A stretch of DNA of 64,000 bases from NCBI RefSeq assembly GCF_030263935.1, contig NZ_CP127162.1, positions 4,111,501-4,175,500 of the forward strand, given 5' to 3'. The first letter of the stretch is position 1, and the number at the start of each line of letters is the position of its first letter. Below are positions 16,113-24,164 of the stretch, piece by piece. The translations under genes and the position numbers were made by a program. Source of the DNA: Paenibacillus polygoni. Lineage in GTDB: Bacteria > Bacillota > Bacilli > Paenibacillales > Paenibacillaceae. Under the pieces are notes generated by a model. That model saw only the letters and a list, made by a program, of their open reading frames with translations. It did not search any database and was not told the origin of the DNA.

Positions 16113-16574
16113 TTAAGAGATCATTACCTGAATATCAAGCTCTCCAATGCCGTCCATTGAGATCGGAATACAAAGCGCCTGACTGACGAGGTCCATGCCG
16201 GGATGAGAGGATTTCATCACCTGCGGCGGAGTAATATCAACAGAGTATCCCTGGTTATATAGGATTGTACTTGCATTCCCGCTAATCATATTACCGAGTT
16301 CTGAGATTGCACTCTCTCCCATCTCATCCATCTCAGCAATGATAAACCCGCCCATCATAGCGGATACGATGCGTAGTGCTACCTGTTCCTCAATTCCAAA
16401 AACAACGTTACCGTTCAATTGCCCTGTCATTCCGATCATGATCCATATATGGTCTTCTAAGTACTCCACATTTTTGATACCCAGTTGACCGGTGGAAGGT
16501 GATTTATGAATCAATTGTTCAAATACGAGCCGTGCGGACTCCAAAAACGGATTAATCACTTCGGCTTTCAACAA
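16113..16574 (-). CDS. cheX: CheX-like chemotaxis phosphatase
   Basis: 153 residues, typical CheX length. The segment ESAISELGNMISGNAS near residues 87-102 carries the E-x2-N phosphatase signature of the CheC/CheX/FliY family, in which Glu and Asn dephosphorylate CheY-P. A single copy of the motif and the length favour CheX over CheC. No other chemotaxis gene lies in the window, so this is an isolated copy. The start is a TTG at 16574 (a second TTG follows directly), with AAGGGGG 5-8 nt upstream. Confidence 0.85.
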   Translation of the reverse strand: MLKAEVINPFLESARLVFEQLIHKSPSTGQLGIKNVEYLEDHIWIMIGMTGQLNGNVVFGIEEQVALRIVSAMMGGFIIAEMDEMGESAISELGNMISGNASTILYNQGYSVDITPPQVMKSSHPGMDLVSQALCIPISMDGIGELDIQVMIS

Positions 16575-17071
16575 TTTTGCCCCCTTACTGAGTTAATGGT
16601 CACGACCCAAAAGTCCCATTATAAATAACATTATTATACTTTAAGCCACATTTAAGTTCACTATGAATTAAATCTAAAGGCCCATAATAACTGTTATCGA
16701 CAGATCAGAAGGGATTGTTTATACATGAATAAGAAAGTCGTAACCACAAAAAGCAAACAATTAGGTAAGTCCAATGATTCACAATCTTATTTTTCTAGTT
16801 CAAAAGGCCTCTGACCCCCTTCTAACAACGCGAAACTACTAGGGGTATAAAGGTATGGAAAGCAGATGGGTGGGCAGGTGATCATCATCCTCTGTTGCTG
16901 TTCTTTGGCCTTTTGATCTTCGGGTACATCCACTTTATAGGAGATGTATGAAATATATCCAAGCTTTCTATTAGAAATGAAGAGATGACAGCGTTGCCCT
17001 CCACCTATCATTCCCCTATAATTTAAAAAAGAACGATATTTTATGCACTCTTCAACGTCAGGAGGCACGTT
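16575..17071. promoter_or_regulatory. 497-bp intergenic region with the promoter of the LysR gene
   Basis: On the plus strand TTGCCC (16994-16999) and TATAAT (17017-17022) are separated by 17 bp, a good sigma-A promoter about 50 nt before the LysR start. A 29-codon plus-strand frame at 16726 (MNKKVVTTKSK...) has only a weak ribosome binding site. A 99-codon minus-strand frame (16787-17086) has none, and I do not call either. Nothing else was recognised. Confidence 0.65.
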
Positions 17072-17974
17072 ATGAACATCAGTCAACTGGAGACACTGAT
17101 CACCATTTCTAAAACGATGAGCTTCCGCAAAGCCGGAGAGCTACTCAATCTAACGCAACCTGCTGTGTCGGCTCAAATAAAAAGTCTGGAAGACGAGTTT
17201 CGTACGGTGCTTGTTGATCGTACGCAGCCCGTAACATTAACCGATCGCGGAATGGTATTCCTAAATCATGCGGAACGAATTCTTGATATTGTGGATGAAC
17301 TCAAACTTAAGCTCTCCGACCTCGATCAAAATCCGCAAGGACATATTGTGCTTGGAACGACGACTTCGATCGCGATTCAGATTCTGCCGCGGATTCTGTC
17401 CTATTTTCAGGACCAATTCCCTTTAATTAAAACCAGCATTCAGTCCATGCCCTCCTCCCAAATTTATCAGCAAGTCGAAAATAGCATGATCGATGTGGGA
17501 ATCGGTTATCTTATTGAACGTAACCCGAATTTAAATACGTCTGTACTTTATTATGATACGTTTGAGCTTGTGGTCTCACCGCATCATCCATTAGCTCAGA
17601 AGAAACATGCAACTATTGATGTATTAGGCACAACCCCTCTAATTATGCTTTCTCCTGATACGGTAGGAAGAAAGTTTGTTGACGACATTTTGCAGAAACA
17701 TCAGATTGAACCAAATGTCGTGATGGAATTATCCAGCAGTGAGGAGATCAAAAGGATGGTGGAGCTTAACCTCGGCGCGGCTGTCATCTCTAAACAGTCA
17801 ACAGCAAGTGAACTCCGCTCTGGCTCACTAGTAATGATCCCGCTTAGCGAGCTTGGTGTCGCGCATCCTGTTGGTGTCATCTATAAATCTACCCGATATT
17901 TAAACTCCGCGATGCAGCAGTTTTTAAGTGACCTGAAAGGCATGCCAGAAACTCAGTTTGTCAGTTCCGAATAG
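17072..17974 (+). CDS. LysR-family transcriptional regulator
   Basis: 300 residues. The N-terminal winged HTH (MNISQLETLITISKTMSFRK, then LNLTQPAVSAQIKSLEDEF) is followed by a LysR substrate-binding domain from about residue 90 (HIVLGTTTSIAIQILPRIL). It resembles the CysL/AlsR/YwfK-like branch, but the inducer cannot be read from sequence. AGGAGG lies 7 nt before the ATG, and a good sigma-A promoter lies upstream. The next gene, a PHP phosphatase, starts 18 bp after the stop, so the two are cotranscribed and the regulator may control itself and that gene. Confidence 0.9.
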   Translation: MNISQLETLITISKTMSFRKAGELLNLTQPAVSAQIKSLEDEFRTVLVDRTQPVTLTDRGMVFLNHAERILDIVDELKLKLSDLDQNPQGHIVLGTTTSIAIQILPRILSYFQDQFPLIKTSIQSMPSSQIYQQVENSMIDVGIGYLIERNPNLNTSVLYYDTFELVVSPHHPLAQKKHATIDVLGTTPLIMLSPDTVGRKFVDDILQKHQIEPNVVMELSSSEEIKRMVELNLGAAVISKQSTASELRSGSLVMIPLSELGVAHPVGVIYKSTRYLNSAMQQFLSDLKGMPETQFVSSE

Positions 17975-17992
17975 AAAAGGAGGACTCCCATC

Positions 17993-18802
17993 TTGAAATT
18001 TGATCTGCACACGCATCACGTTCGCTGTGGTCATGCAAACGGAACCATAAGGGATTATATTGAAGCTGGAATATCTGCAGGCCTGCAAGTGATCGGTATT
18101 TCTGATCATACCCCTTACTTTGGAAGGGAAGAAGAACAGGCTTTTCCCAAAATTGCGATGGCAAAAAGCGAACTTGTACATTATGTAGAAGAAGTACTCT
18201 CTCTCAAGAAAGAATATGCAGGAAAAATTGATGTTCTGCTTGGCATTGAGTCTGACTTTTTTCCGGAGTTCGCAGAGGTGTATCGCAAGACGCTAAACAA
18301 GTATCCGTTTGACTATATTATTGGTTCCGTACATAGTACGGGTGGAGTAAGTATTTTTAACAAAAATCGCTGGAAGAATCATGATGAAAAGGCGCGAATC
18401 AAAGTCAAAGAAACGTATTATGATTTGATTCGGCAATCTGCCAAAAGCGGGATGTTCCAAATCCTTGGACATATTGATGCAATGAAAGGGAACTATCCTG
18501 ACTTTTCTAAAATACCAGCGGAAAAAGCCATTGATGATACGCTTCAGACGATTGCGGAAGAACGAATTGCTATTGAGATTAATACTTCTGGCAAGACTAA
18601 ACTCAGCGGCGGCTGGTACCCTTCGGATGAGATTTTGGAGCGGGCTCATTACTTCGGTGTGTATGTTACCTTTGGTTCTGATGCACATAAACCAGAGCGT
18701 GTTGGAGATGAATGGGAAGAGGTTCGCAGCAAGCTGAAAGAAATCGGATTTGAAAGCTGGGTCTATTTTAAGCAAAAAGAAATGCAAGTTGTTCCGCTCT
18801 AG
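17993..18802 (+). CDS. hisJ: PHP-domain histidinol-phosphatase (HisJ/HisK type)
   Basis: 269 residues. The PHP metal-binding pattern is complete: DLHTHHVRCGHANG at the start, SDHTPYF near residue 38, GIESDFF near 83, GSVHSTGG near 105, LGHIDAMKGN near 158 and GSDAHKPERVG near 226. Enzymes of this type remove phosphate from L-histidinol phosphate in histidine synthesis; other PHP phosphoesterases look alike, so the substrate is likely but not proven. No other his gene is nearby. Translation starts at TTG 17993, with AAAAGGAGG about 9 nt upstream. A terminator follows. Confidence 0.82.
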   Translation: MKFDLHTHHVRCGHANGTIRDYIEAGISAGLQVIGISDHTPYFGREEEQAFPKIAMAKSELVHYVEEVLSLKKEYAGKIDVLLGIESDFFPEFAEVYRKTLNKYPFDYIIGSVHSTGGVSIFNKNRWKNHDEKARIKVKETYYDLIRQSAKSGMFQILGHIDAMKGNYPDFSKIPAEKAIDDTLQTIAEERIAIEINTSGKTKLSGGWYPSDEILERAHYFGVYVTFGSDAHKPERVGDEWEEVRSKLKEIGFESWVYFKQKEMQVVPL

Positions 18803-18816
18803 CTTGAATCTAGATA

Positions 18817-18850
18817 AAAAAGGGACCCGGTGAGCTCGCTCACGGGTCCT
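18817..18850 (+). terminator. hairpin terminator after the histidinol-phosphatase gene
   Basis: GGACCCG...GTGAGC pairs with GCTCAC...CGGGTCC around a two-base loop. The following T-run is short, so termination may be weak. Confidence 0.6.
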
Positions 18851-18961
18851 AACTGCATTTATATTATCAAAAAGGGGGTCATGAGATCAGTTTAACCTGT
18901 CTCTGTTAGAGTTTAGTTTCAGCAATATTTCATTTGTGTAACAAGATATGTTAATAGGGTA

Positions 18962-19924
18962 TCATGGGGTATTATTCGTTGTTTTTAGCCCTTTCAAACG
19001 CTTGTCCGAAACGGATCGGTTCACAATGATAATACCGCTGACCACGAGCGATAAAGATACCGCAATCCAGCCCGACAGCTGTTCGCCAAGGATCAGAGAC
19101 GATAAAATCACGCCGAATACAGGAATGAGAAATAAGTACATCGAGACCCGGCCTACTTCATTATATTTCATAATGGTATTCCATAATCCAAACCCAGCCG
19201 CTGACAACAAAGCAAGATAAAATAAATATAAGAACGTTGTTCCGTCCATCGGAAATGGGGCAAGTCCTGTAACAGGGATACTAACGGCAAGCAGCATGAT
19301 TCCGCCGAGCATCATTTGTCTTCCCGTCAAAGATAACACCGGTTCATTTCTGCTTTCCTGCCTAGCGAGTACATTCCCTACTCCGCCAAACATGGCAGAA
19401 CCAAGCAGCAGTAACTCTCCCCATCCAAAGGATATCTCCATATTTCCATTTCCGATCCCCGCAGCCGCAATTCCTGCAAACCCTAGGAACAGACCTGATA
19501 ATTTCATTAAGGTAAGTCGCTCTGATGAGTCAAACATCCGAACCGCTAACATTTGAAACAATGACGTAGAGCCGACGATAATAGATCCTTGGATTCCTGT
19601 GCTATAACTAAGCCCTACATAAAGCAGCAGATACTGAAGAAATGTCTGAATGAGCGCGAGCCGGCCGAGTCGCCCCTTTCTTATTCTATGTGCAGCTCCG
19701 CTCTTCTTTCTTTGGAACAGATAGTGAAACAGGATCAGCAGTAATCCTGCCAATGTGAAACGGTATCCTGCAAATAACCACTGTTCACTTACCTGGGCCG
19801 CCTCGATATCAAGCGCTGCATACCCCTTTTTAATGACAGGCATCGCGCTGCCCCACAGTAGCGTGGCCACTGCCGAACTTATGACGATGCCTGCCGGATG
19901 TCTAAACCAATTTTCCGCTTTCAT
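18962..19924 (-). CDS. EamA/DMT-family membrane transporter
   Basis: 320 residues from the ATG at 19924 (GAGG about 6 nt upstream; the frame is open to 19975 but lacks a site there). Ten hydrophobic segments in two five-helix EamA repeats: LLWGSAMPVIKKGY in the first helix, LLYVGLSYSTG near residue 95, and the second repeat from about 155 (FGWGELLLLGSAMFGGVGNV to ISLSLVVSGIIIV). Members export metabolites or amino acids; the substrate is unknown. The start lies inside the end of the upstream GNAT gene (23-bp overlap), so the two are translationally coupled. Confidence 0.88.
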   Translation of the reverse strand: MKAENWFRHPAGIVISSAVATLLWGSAMPVIKKGYAALDIEAAQVSEQWLFAGYRFTLAGLLLILFHYLFQRKKSGAAHRIRKGRLGRLALIQTFLQYLLLYVGLSYSTGIQGSIIVGSTSLFQMLAVRMFDSSERLTLMKLSGLFLGFAGIAAAGIGNGNMEISFGWGELLLLGSAMFGGVGNVLARQESRNEPVLSLTGRQMMLGGIMLLAVSIPVTGLAPFPMDGTTFLYLFYLALLSAAGFGLWNTIMKYNEVGRVSMYLFLIPVFGVILSSLILGEQLSGWIAVSLSLVVSGIIIVNRSVSDKRLKGLKTTNNTP

Positions 19925-20504
19925 GATAACCTCTTCTATTATGTCTGTATTGTTCCCTGTCGATCTTATAGACAAGAATATCTTGCTTCTGCATTTGAAG
20001 CAGGGAAAAGTGTTGCTCTGTCTTTTTATGAGTAAAACCGCTTCTCATCAGCAGTTTCTTGGAACGATCATTCTGCTCATGAATTCTTGCTTCCAGCTGA
20101 GTAAAATCGAGCTCCTCAAAACCAAACTGGATCAGCCGCTCTAATGCTTCTGCCGCATATCCTTGACCCCAATATGCCCGGTTAAACATATAGCCAATAT
20201 GTGCTTGCTTTTGCGACTCTTTCCACTGCTGAAAGGAAACTACACCGATGAGATGCCCTGATTCCTGCAAACAAATTCCATAGTGTATGGATTCCAGTTT
20301 AGCTCCAGATAACCGAATTTCTGTCATAATGCGTCTTGCACGGATCTTGGTCGGCAAGTTTACACGATTTAAATATTGAATCACTTCACTATCGTTTAAA
20401 AATTGAAAGATTACCTCATCATCTTCAGGCGTCAAAGCTCTCATACGCAAGCGCTCTGAAGTCAGTACCGGCAAACCCTGTCTCAGCGCAAGTTTTGTAA
20501 ACAT
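19902..20504 (-). CDS. GNAT-family N-acetyltransferase (RimJ/RimL-like)
   Basis: 200 residues. The N-terminal half reads LTSERLRMRALTPEDDEVIFQFL, typical of RimJ/RimL-type enzymes, and the acetyl-CoA loop is RAYWGQGYAAEALERLIQFGF near residue 115 (the R/Q-x-x-G-x-G/A pattern). ARIHEQNDRSKKLLMRSGF near 140 is motif B. It acetylates a protein N-terminus or a small molecule; the substrate is unknown. It is followed by a coupled DMT exporter, which would fit a detoxification pair, but that is inference. It begins 30 bp after the upstream metallophosphoesterase gene. Confidence 0.88.
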   Translation of the reverse strand: MFTKLALRQGLPVLTSERLRMRALTPEDDEVIFQFLNDSEVIQYLNRVNLPTKIRARRIMTEIRLSGAKLESIHYGICLQESGHLIGVVSFQQWKESQKQAHIGYMFNRAYWGQGYAAEALERLIQFGFEELDFTQLEARIHEQNDRSKKLLMRSGFTHKKTEQHFSLLQMQKQDILVYKIDREQYRHNRRGYHESGKLV

Positions 20505-20534
20505 GAAAGTGAGTGTACTCCTTCTTCAAAAAAG

Positions 20535-21302
20535 TTACTTGCCTTGTAATCCGCGATAAACCCCTGTTCGAATTTCATTGATGTATAGATCCATATTAGG
20601 TGCACTCGATTGCAGTGCTTTTGATACCTCAGCTTCAATGTCATAAGGTACACGAACAAACTGCACATTAAAGGGCTCGCTTGGAGCACTTATTTCAAGT
20701 TCAGCTTGTTCTTCGCTAGTTCCCTCTATAATACAATAGGAAGCCTGCGGCAAATCAAGGGGATTACCGACACTGCCTACATTGAATAATAATTTACCGT
20801 TCAAATGCTGTAAGTAGGCATTGTGCACATCACCGTAAGCCACGACATCCGGCTCTCCAGCATCCATTTCTTCTGAGGAAGACTCTGTAATAGCTCCAAA
20901 CATCCCCATTCTTTCTTCGAGCGAATCCCATGGCTGTACTCGGTGATATACACTCGTAGACGAGGCATGAACAAGCCGAATTTGTCTGCCGCTTAGCCGA
21001 AAGTGATAACTGAAAGGAAGTGCTGCCAAGTAGGATAACCGCTCCTCCCCGAGACTTTCCGCATGCCACTCAAAATGCGGACCTGGTTGTCTCTTCGCAA
21101 CAAGTTCATCCCAATTCCCACGCACAATAACTTCACAGTTCTCACGAACACGATCCACAGCAGAAATCGAGTCAGGACCTTTGCCAACGAGATCACCCAA
21201 ACAAAAGATCCGGGTAATTCCTCTCTTACGAATATCTTCTAAAACGGCATCCCATGCCGTCATATTGCCATGAATATCAGAAACAATAGCGATTCGCTCC
21301 AT
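20535..21302 (-). CDS. calcineurin-like metallophosphoesterase
   Basis: 255 residues from the ATG at 21302, which has AAAGGA 8 nt upstream. Metal-binding motifs are IVSDIHGNMTAWDAVL (D-x-H), CLGDLVGKGPDS (GDxxxxGP), VRGNWDEL (GNxD, the usual His being Asp) and YGDVHNAYL (GDxH). This is the short YfcE/ApaH-like class acting on phosphomono- or diesters, or on nucleotides. No partner gene points to a substrate. It probably shares a transcript with the GNAT and DMT genes downstream. Confidence 0.85.
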   Translation of the reverse strand: MERIAIVSDIHGNMTAWDAVLEDIRKRGITRIFCLGDLVGKGPDSISAVDRVRENCEVIVRGNWDELVAKRQPGPHFEWHAESLGEERLSYLAALPFSYHFRLSGRQIRLVHASSTSVYHRVQPWDSLEERMGMFGAITESSSEEMDAGEPDVVAYGDVHNAYLQHLNGKLLFNVGSVGNPLDLPQASYCIIEGTSEEQAELEISAPSEPFNVQFVRVPYDIEAEVSKALQSSAPNMDLYINEIRTGVYRGLQGK

Positions 21303-21357
21303 GTTATCCATCCTTTCTGCCCTCTTTGCTGAGCTTTACTTCTGCGTGCCATGAATG

Positions 21358-22308
21358 TTACACATGAAAAATGGTCAGCTCCGGTCTGCACAAAAACCGT
21401 ATAGGGAGCTGAGTCATTCCGACTCCACGATTCACATAAACAGGCATAGATTTTTCTTTCTCACCTGTATAATACAGGCCTTGAATATACTTTTGAGAGC
21501 CCCTTGGAGTGGTAAGTGCTCCTATAAAAGGTGCTCTAACCTGACCTCCATGGCTATGTCCTGATAATTGTAGATCGTAATCATAATCCTTCGCAATATC
21601 TGCATAATCAGGCTCATGCATGAGAAGGATAGCAAATGTCCCCTTTTTCAGCCCTTTGCGGGCCGCTTCAGGATCAGGTACTCCGTTTAATGCATCATCT
21701 ATTCCTACGATTGCTATTTGTTCTCCCTCGCGCTCCACAGTGATATGCTTATTCACGAGTAATGTGAACCCTGCTTCTTTGTACATTTGAGCAAGTCGTT
21801 CATATTCACGTCCCCTATAATCATGGTTACCGAGAACAGCATACTTTCCTAGCGGGGCTTTCATTGATTGTAACAGTGGAATACATTCTACCATGGGCTC
21901 CGCTCTGCTTTCCAACATATCTCCAGTAAAACAGATTAGATCGGGAGTTTGTCTGGCTAGTGCGGAAGCAAGTCGCTCCATATCCGATAGATCCATATGA
22001 AATCCCAGATGCATGTCACTGAAATGAGCAATTTTCATACCATGAAAGGCTTTAGGCAGCCGGGGCAATGTAAGCTCTACATGCTCTACTTCAAGTCGCC
22101 TTGGCTCCCATAACCACGCATATCCTCCTGTAAAAATGCCGGCACTTGCTGTAAGCGCAAGTTTACTCGCTTTTTTAAGAAAGCGCCTGCGAGATGGATC
22201 ATGTACTTTCTCTTTTCCTGGGAAAATCGCTGGGACCGTTTCGCGCCCATCTCGTGGTCGCACCGGTTTACGGTCATTCTGCTCTGAATGCACTCGCGAG
22301 TCCTTCAT
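21358..22308 (-). CDS. ykuE: Tat-exported metallophosphoesterase (YkuE-like)
   Basis: 316 residues. A long N-region is followed by the twin-arginine motif SRRRFLKKAS near residue 39 and a hydrophobic stretch (LALTASAGIFTGGYAW). The catalytic domain follows: IAHFSDMHLGF near 95, CFTGDMLESRAE near 125, VLGNHDYRG near 160, LLMHEPDY near 232 and LSGHSHGGQVRAPFIG near 250. B. subtilis YkuE is a Tat-dependent, cell-wall-located metallophosphoesterase with the same layout. The exported enzyme probably acts on a phosphodiester at the wall; the substrate is unknown. It starts 32 bp after the stop of the AAC(3)-like gene. Confidence 0.86.
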   Translation of the reverse strand: MKDSRVHSEQNDRKPVRPRDGRETVPAIFPGKEKVHDPSRRRFLKKASKLALTASAGIFTGGYAWLWEPRRLEVEHVELTLPRLPKAFHGMKIAHFSDMHLGFHMDLSDMERLASALARQTPDLICFTGDMLESRAEPMVECIPLLQSMKAPLGKYAVLGNHDYRGREYERLAQMYKEAGFTLLVNKHITVEREGEQIAIVGIDDALNGVPDPEAARKGLKKGTFAILLMHEPDYADIAKDYDYDLQLSGHSHGGQVRAPFIGALTTPRGSQKYIQGLYYTGEKEKSMPVYVNRGVGMTQLPIRFLCRPELTIFHV

Positions 22309-22340
22309 TGGAGGTCCCCTTTCTTCACCTAGCCCATCGC

Positions 22341-23165
22341 TTAGGTTTCCTTATCCATCTTCCTATTCGTACTCAACCAGGTTTCCGCAAAATCAACCAA
22401 GGCTCGCTGTGGTGCCATAAAACAGGGGGCCCAGCGAATCTGAACTTTATGATAAGGCGAAACTGCGGATTGCTCATAATCCAAACCCAGCTTTTGAAAA
22501 TCATCCGAGCTAATGTTGTAGTCTCGGTATGTAATCCACTGCTTTACACCATTCGAAAGAACAGGCGCACGGTGCTGAACTTCTTCCTTACCTTCATAGC
22601 GGGCTCGGTATTCAGCTAGATGAAATGAAGTATTCCGCTCATGTCCGCAGCCAAGTAAGACAACGTGCGCATCCAGTTCATATAGACGTCCTAAAGGGGA
22701 CTGTTCCCCGAGACTGTAGTCATAACAGTGGTCTTCTAATATATAGGAAGCCATCGGTCCTGATGCAGCAAAAGACACATGGGGATGTCTGCTGCGGCGG
22801 GTATTTTTAGACTGCCGGAATGCATCTACAATGACGCCCATTCCTGCGGTTTCCGTAAAATCGGGTTCATAAGCAGGCATCTCATCACGAATCAGATCCC
22901 ACCATTTGGCATCAGCCGGTGGATTCATCCATGTAGAAGGATCTGTCAGATCCATTGATTGAGCAGGCATCACAAGGGTCCCTTCCGGTCCAATTACATC
23001 CTGAAGCGCTAAAACAACCGCTGGAGGACCACCAGGGACCCAACCTCCAAAACTTTTCATTGAAGAATGAACAAGAATCGTCATTCCGGGCCTAAGTCCA
23101 AGCTTCGTAAGCCCTTCCGCGATCTCAGAACGTGTAACGGGTCTTTCTATAATGGCGTCTGCCAT
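22341..23165 (-). CDS. AAC(3)-family N-acetyltransferase (YokD-like)
   Basis: 274 residues with the family hallmarks ILVHSSMKSFGGWVPGGP near residue 30, DVIGPEGTLVMPAQS near 57, MGVIVDAFRQ near 108, RSRHPHVSFAASG near 122 and the C-terminal LLGCGHERNTSFHLAE near 170 (catalytic His region). Family members acetylate the 3-amino group of aminoglycosides, but chromosomal Bacillales copies such as YokD are not clearly resistance enzymes, so resistance should not be assumed. The gene is first in a run with the YkuE-like gene. Confidence 0.85.
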   Translation of the reverse strand: MADAIIERPVTRSEIAEGLTKLGLRPGMTILVHSSMKSFGGWVPGGPPAVVLALQDVIGPEGTLVMPAQSMDLTDPSTWMNPPADAKWWDLIRDEMPAYEPDFTETAGMGVIVDAFRQSKNTRRSRHPHVSFAASGPMASYILEDHCYDYSLGEQSPLGRLYELDAHVVLLGCGHERNTSFHLAEYRARYEGKEEVQHRAPVLSNGVKQWITYRDYNISSDDFQKLGLDYEQSAVSPYHKVQIRWAPCFMAPQRALVDFAETWLSTNRKMDKET

Positions 23166-23289
23166 AGAGATGCACTTCCCTTCTAGTGATTCAAATTATA
23201 CCATAATCCAAATTGAAGTAAGGAACCTAGGTACGGCAGGATCGTGAGCGTTATACCCTATATAGAAACTTATCTTTGTTATTCCAAAC

Positions 23290-23323
23290 AAAAGAACCCC
23301 GTGCAATAAATAACGGGGTTCAT
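23290..23323 (-). terminator. terminator of the sdh operon
   Basis: GAACCCCGT pairs with ACGGGGTTC; on the minus strand a T-rich tract follows. It lies about 25 bp past the sdhB stop. Confidence 0.85.
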
Positions 23324-23346
23324 GTTCTATCGTTACTACACGTAAG

Positions 23347-24117
23347 TTACGCGCCAAGCCAACGTTTAAACATATGTTTTGTTGTATCTTTGTTCATCTC
23401 CGCGATGGAAGTGGTGAGCGGAATTCCTTTTGGACAAGAGCGTACGCAGTTCTGAGAGTTACCACAGCCTTCGATACCACCGTCGTCCATAAGTGCTTCC
23501 AGTCTTTCTTCCTTGTTCATCTCTCCAGTTGGGTGAGAATTAAACAGGCGAACCTGCGAAATGGCAGCAGGACCGATAAAGTCGGTTTTTTCATTTACGT
23601 TTGGACATGCTTCAAGACATACGCCGCATGTCATACACTTCGACAGTTCATAAGCCCACTGACGTTTCTTCTCAGCCATACGTGGACCTGGACCCAGGTC
23701 ATAGGTTCCATCGATCGGAATCCATGCCTTAACGCGTTTGAGCGCCTTAAACATCCGATCACGATCGATAACCAGGTCACGAACGACCGGAAAAGTCTTC
23801 ATCGGCTCAAGTCTGATCGGTTGTTCTAGCTGATCAACCAGCGCCGCACAGGCTTGACGGGGTTTCCCGTTAATGACCATAGAACAAGCACCGCACACTT
23901 CTTCCAGACAGTTGGATTCCCAGCAGACAGGGGCAATTTGTTTGCCTGCTGTATTTACTGGGTTCCGCTGAATCTCCATCAAAGCACTGATTACGTTCAT
24001 ACCCGGACGGTACGGAAGCTCAAATTCTTCGGTATACGAAGCGGAATCCGGCTTATCTTGGCGGGTTATAATAAACTTCACACTTTTAGATGATTTTGTC
24101 ACCGTAGTTTCTGCCAT
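23347..24117 (-). CDS. sdhB: succinate dehydrogenase iron-sulfur subunit
   Basis: 256 residues. It carries electrons from the flavoprotein to the membrane quinone. Cysteines for three clusters are present: the [2Fe-2S] site CWESNCLEEVCGACS (near residues 64-80) with a fourth Cys in PRQAC, the [4Fe-4S] site CMTCGVCLEACPNV (near 177) and the [3Fe-4S] site CGNSQNCVRSCPKG (near 220). Length and sequence match the Bacillus-type SdhB that works with menaquinone. It is the last gene of sdhCAB, 47 bp after sdhA, followed by a terminator. Confidence 0.96.
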   Translation of the reverse strand: MAETTVTKSSKSVKFIITRQDKPDSASYTEEFELPYRPGMNVISALMEIQRNPVNTAGKQIAPVCWESNCLEEVCGACSMVINGKPRQACAALVDQLEQPIRLEPMKTFPVVRDLVIDRDRMFKALKRVKAWIPIDGTYDLGPGPRMAEKKRQWAYELSKCMTCGVCLEACPNVNEKTDFIGPAAISQVRLFNSHPTGEMNKEERLEALMDDGGIEGCGNSQNCVRSCPKGIPLTTSIAEMNKDTTKHMFKRWLGA

Positions 24118-24164
24118 GATGTTTCCCTCCTCACTTAATACTGCATTTCTGCTAATAACCTGAT

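Noticed and set aside
16726..16815. 29-codon plus-strand frame MNKKVVTTKSK
   Set aside because: Only a weak, distant ribosome binding site; no other support.
16787..17086. 99-codon minus-strand frame upstream of the LysR gene
   Set aside because: Its start lies inside the LysR coding region, there is no ribosome binding site, and its composition is unlike a folded protein. It also covers the LysR promoter.
22341..23165. aminoglycoside resistance gene
   Set aside because: It is in the AAC(3) family, but chromosomal Bacillales relatives are not shown to confer resistance, so only the family is called.
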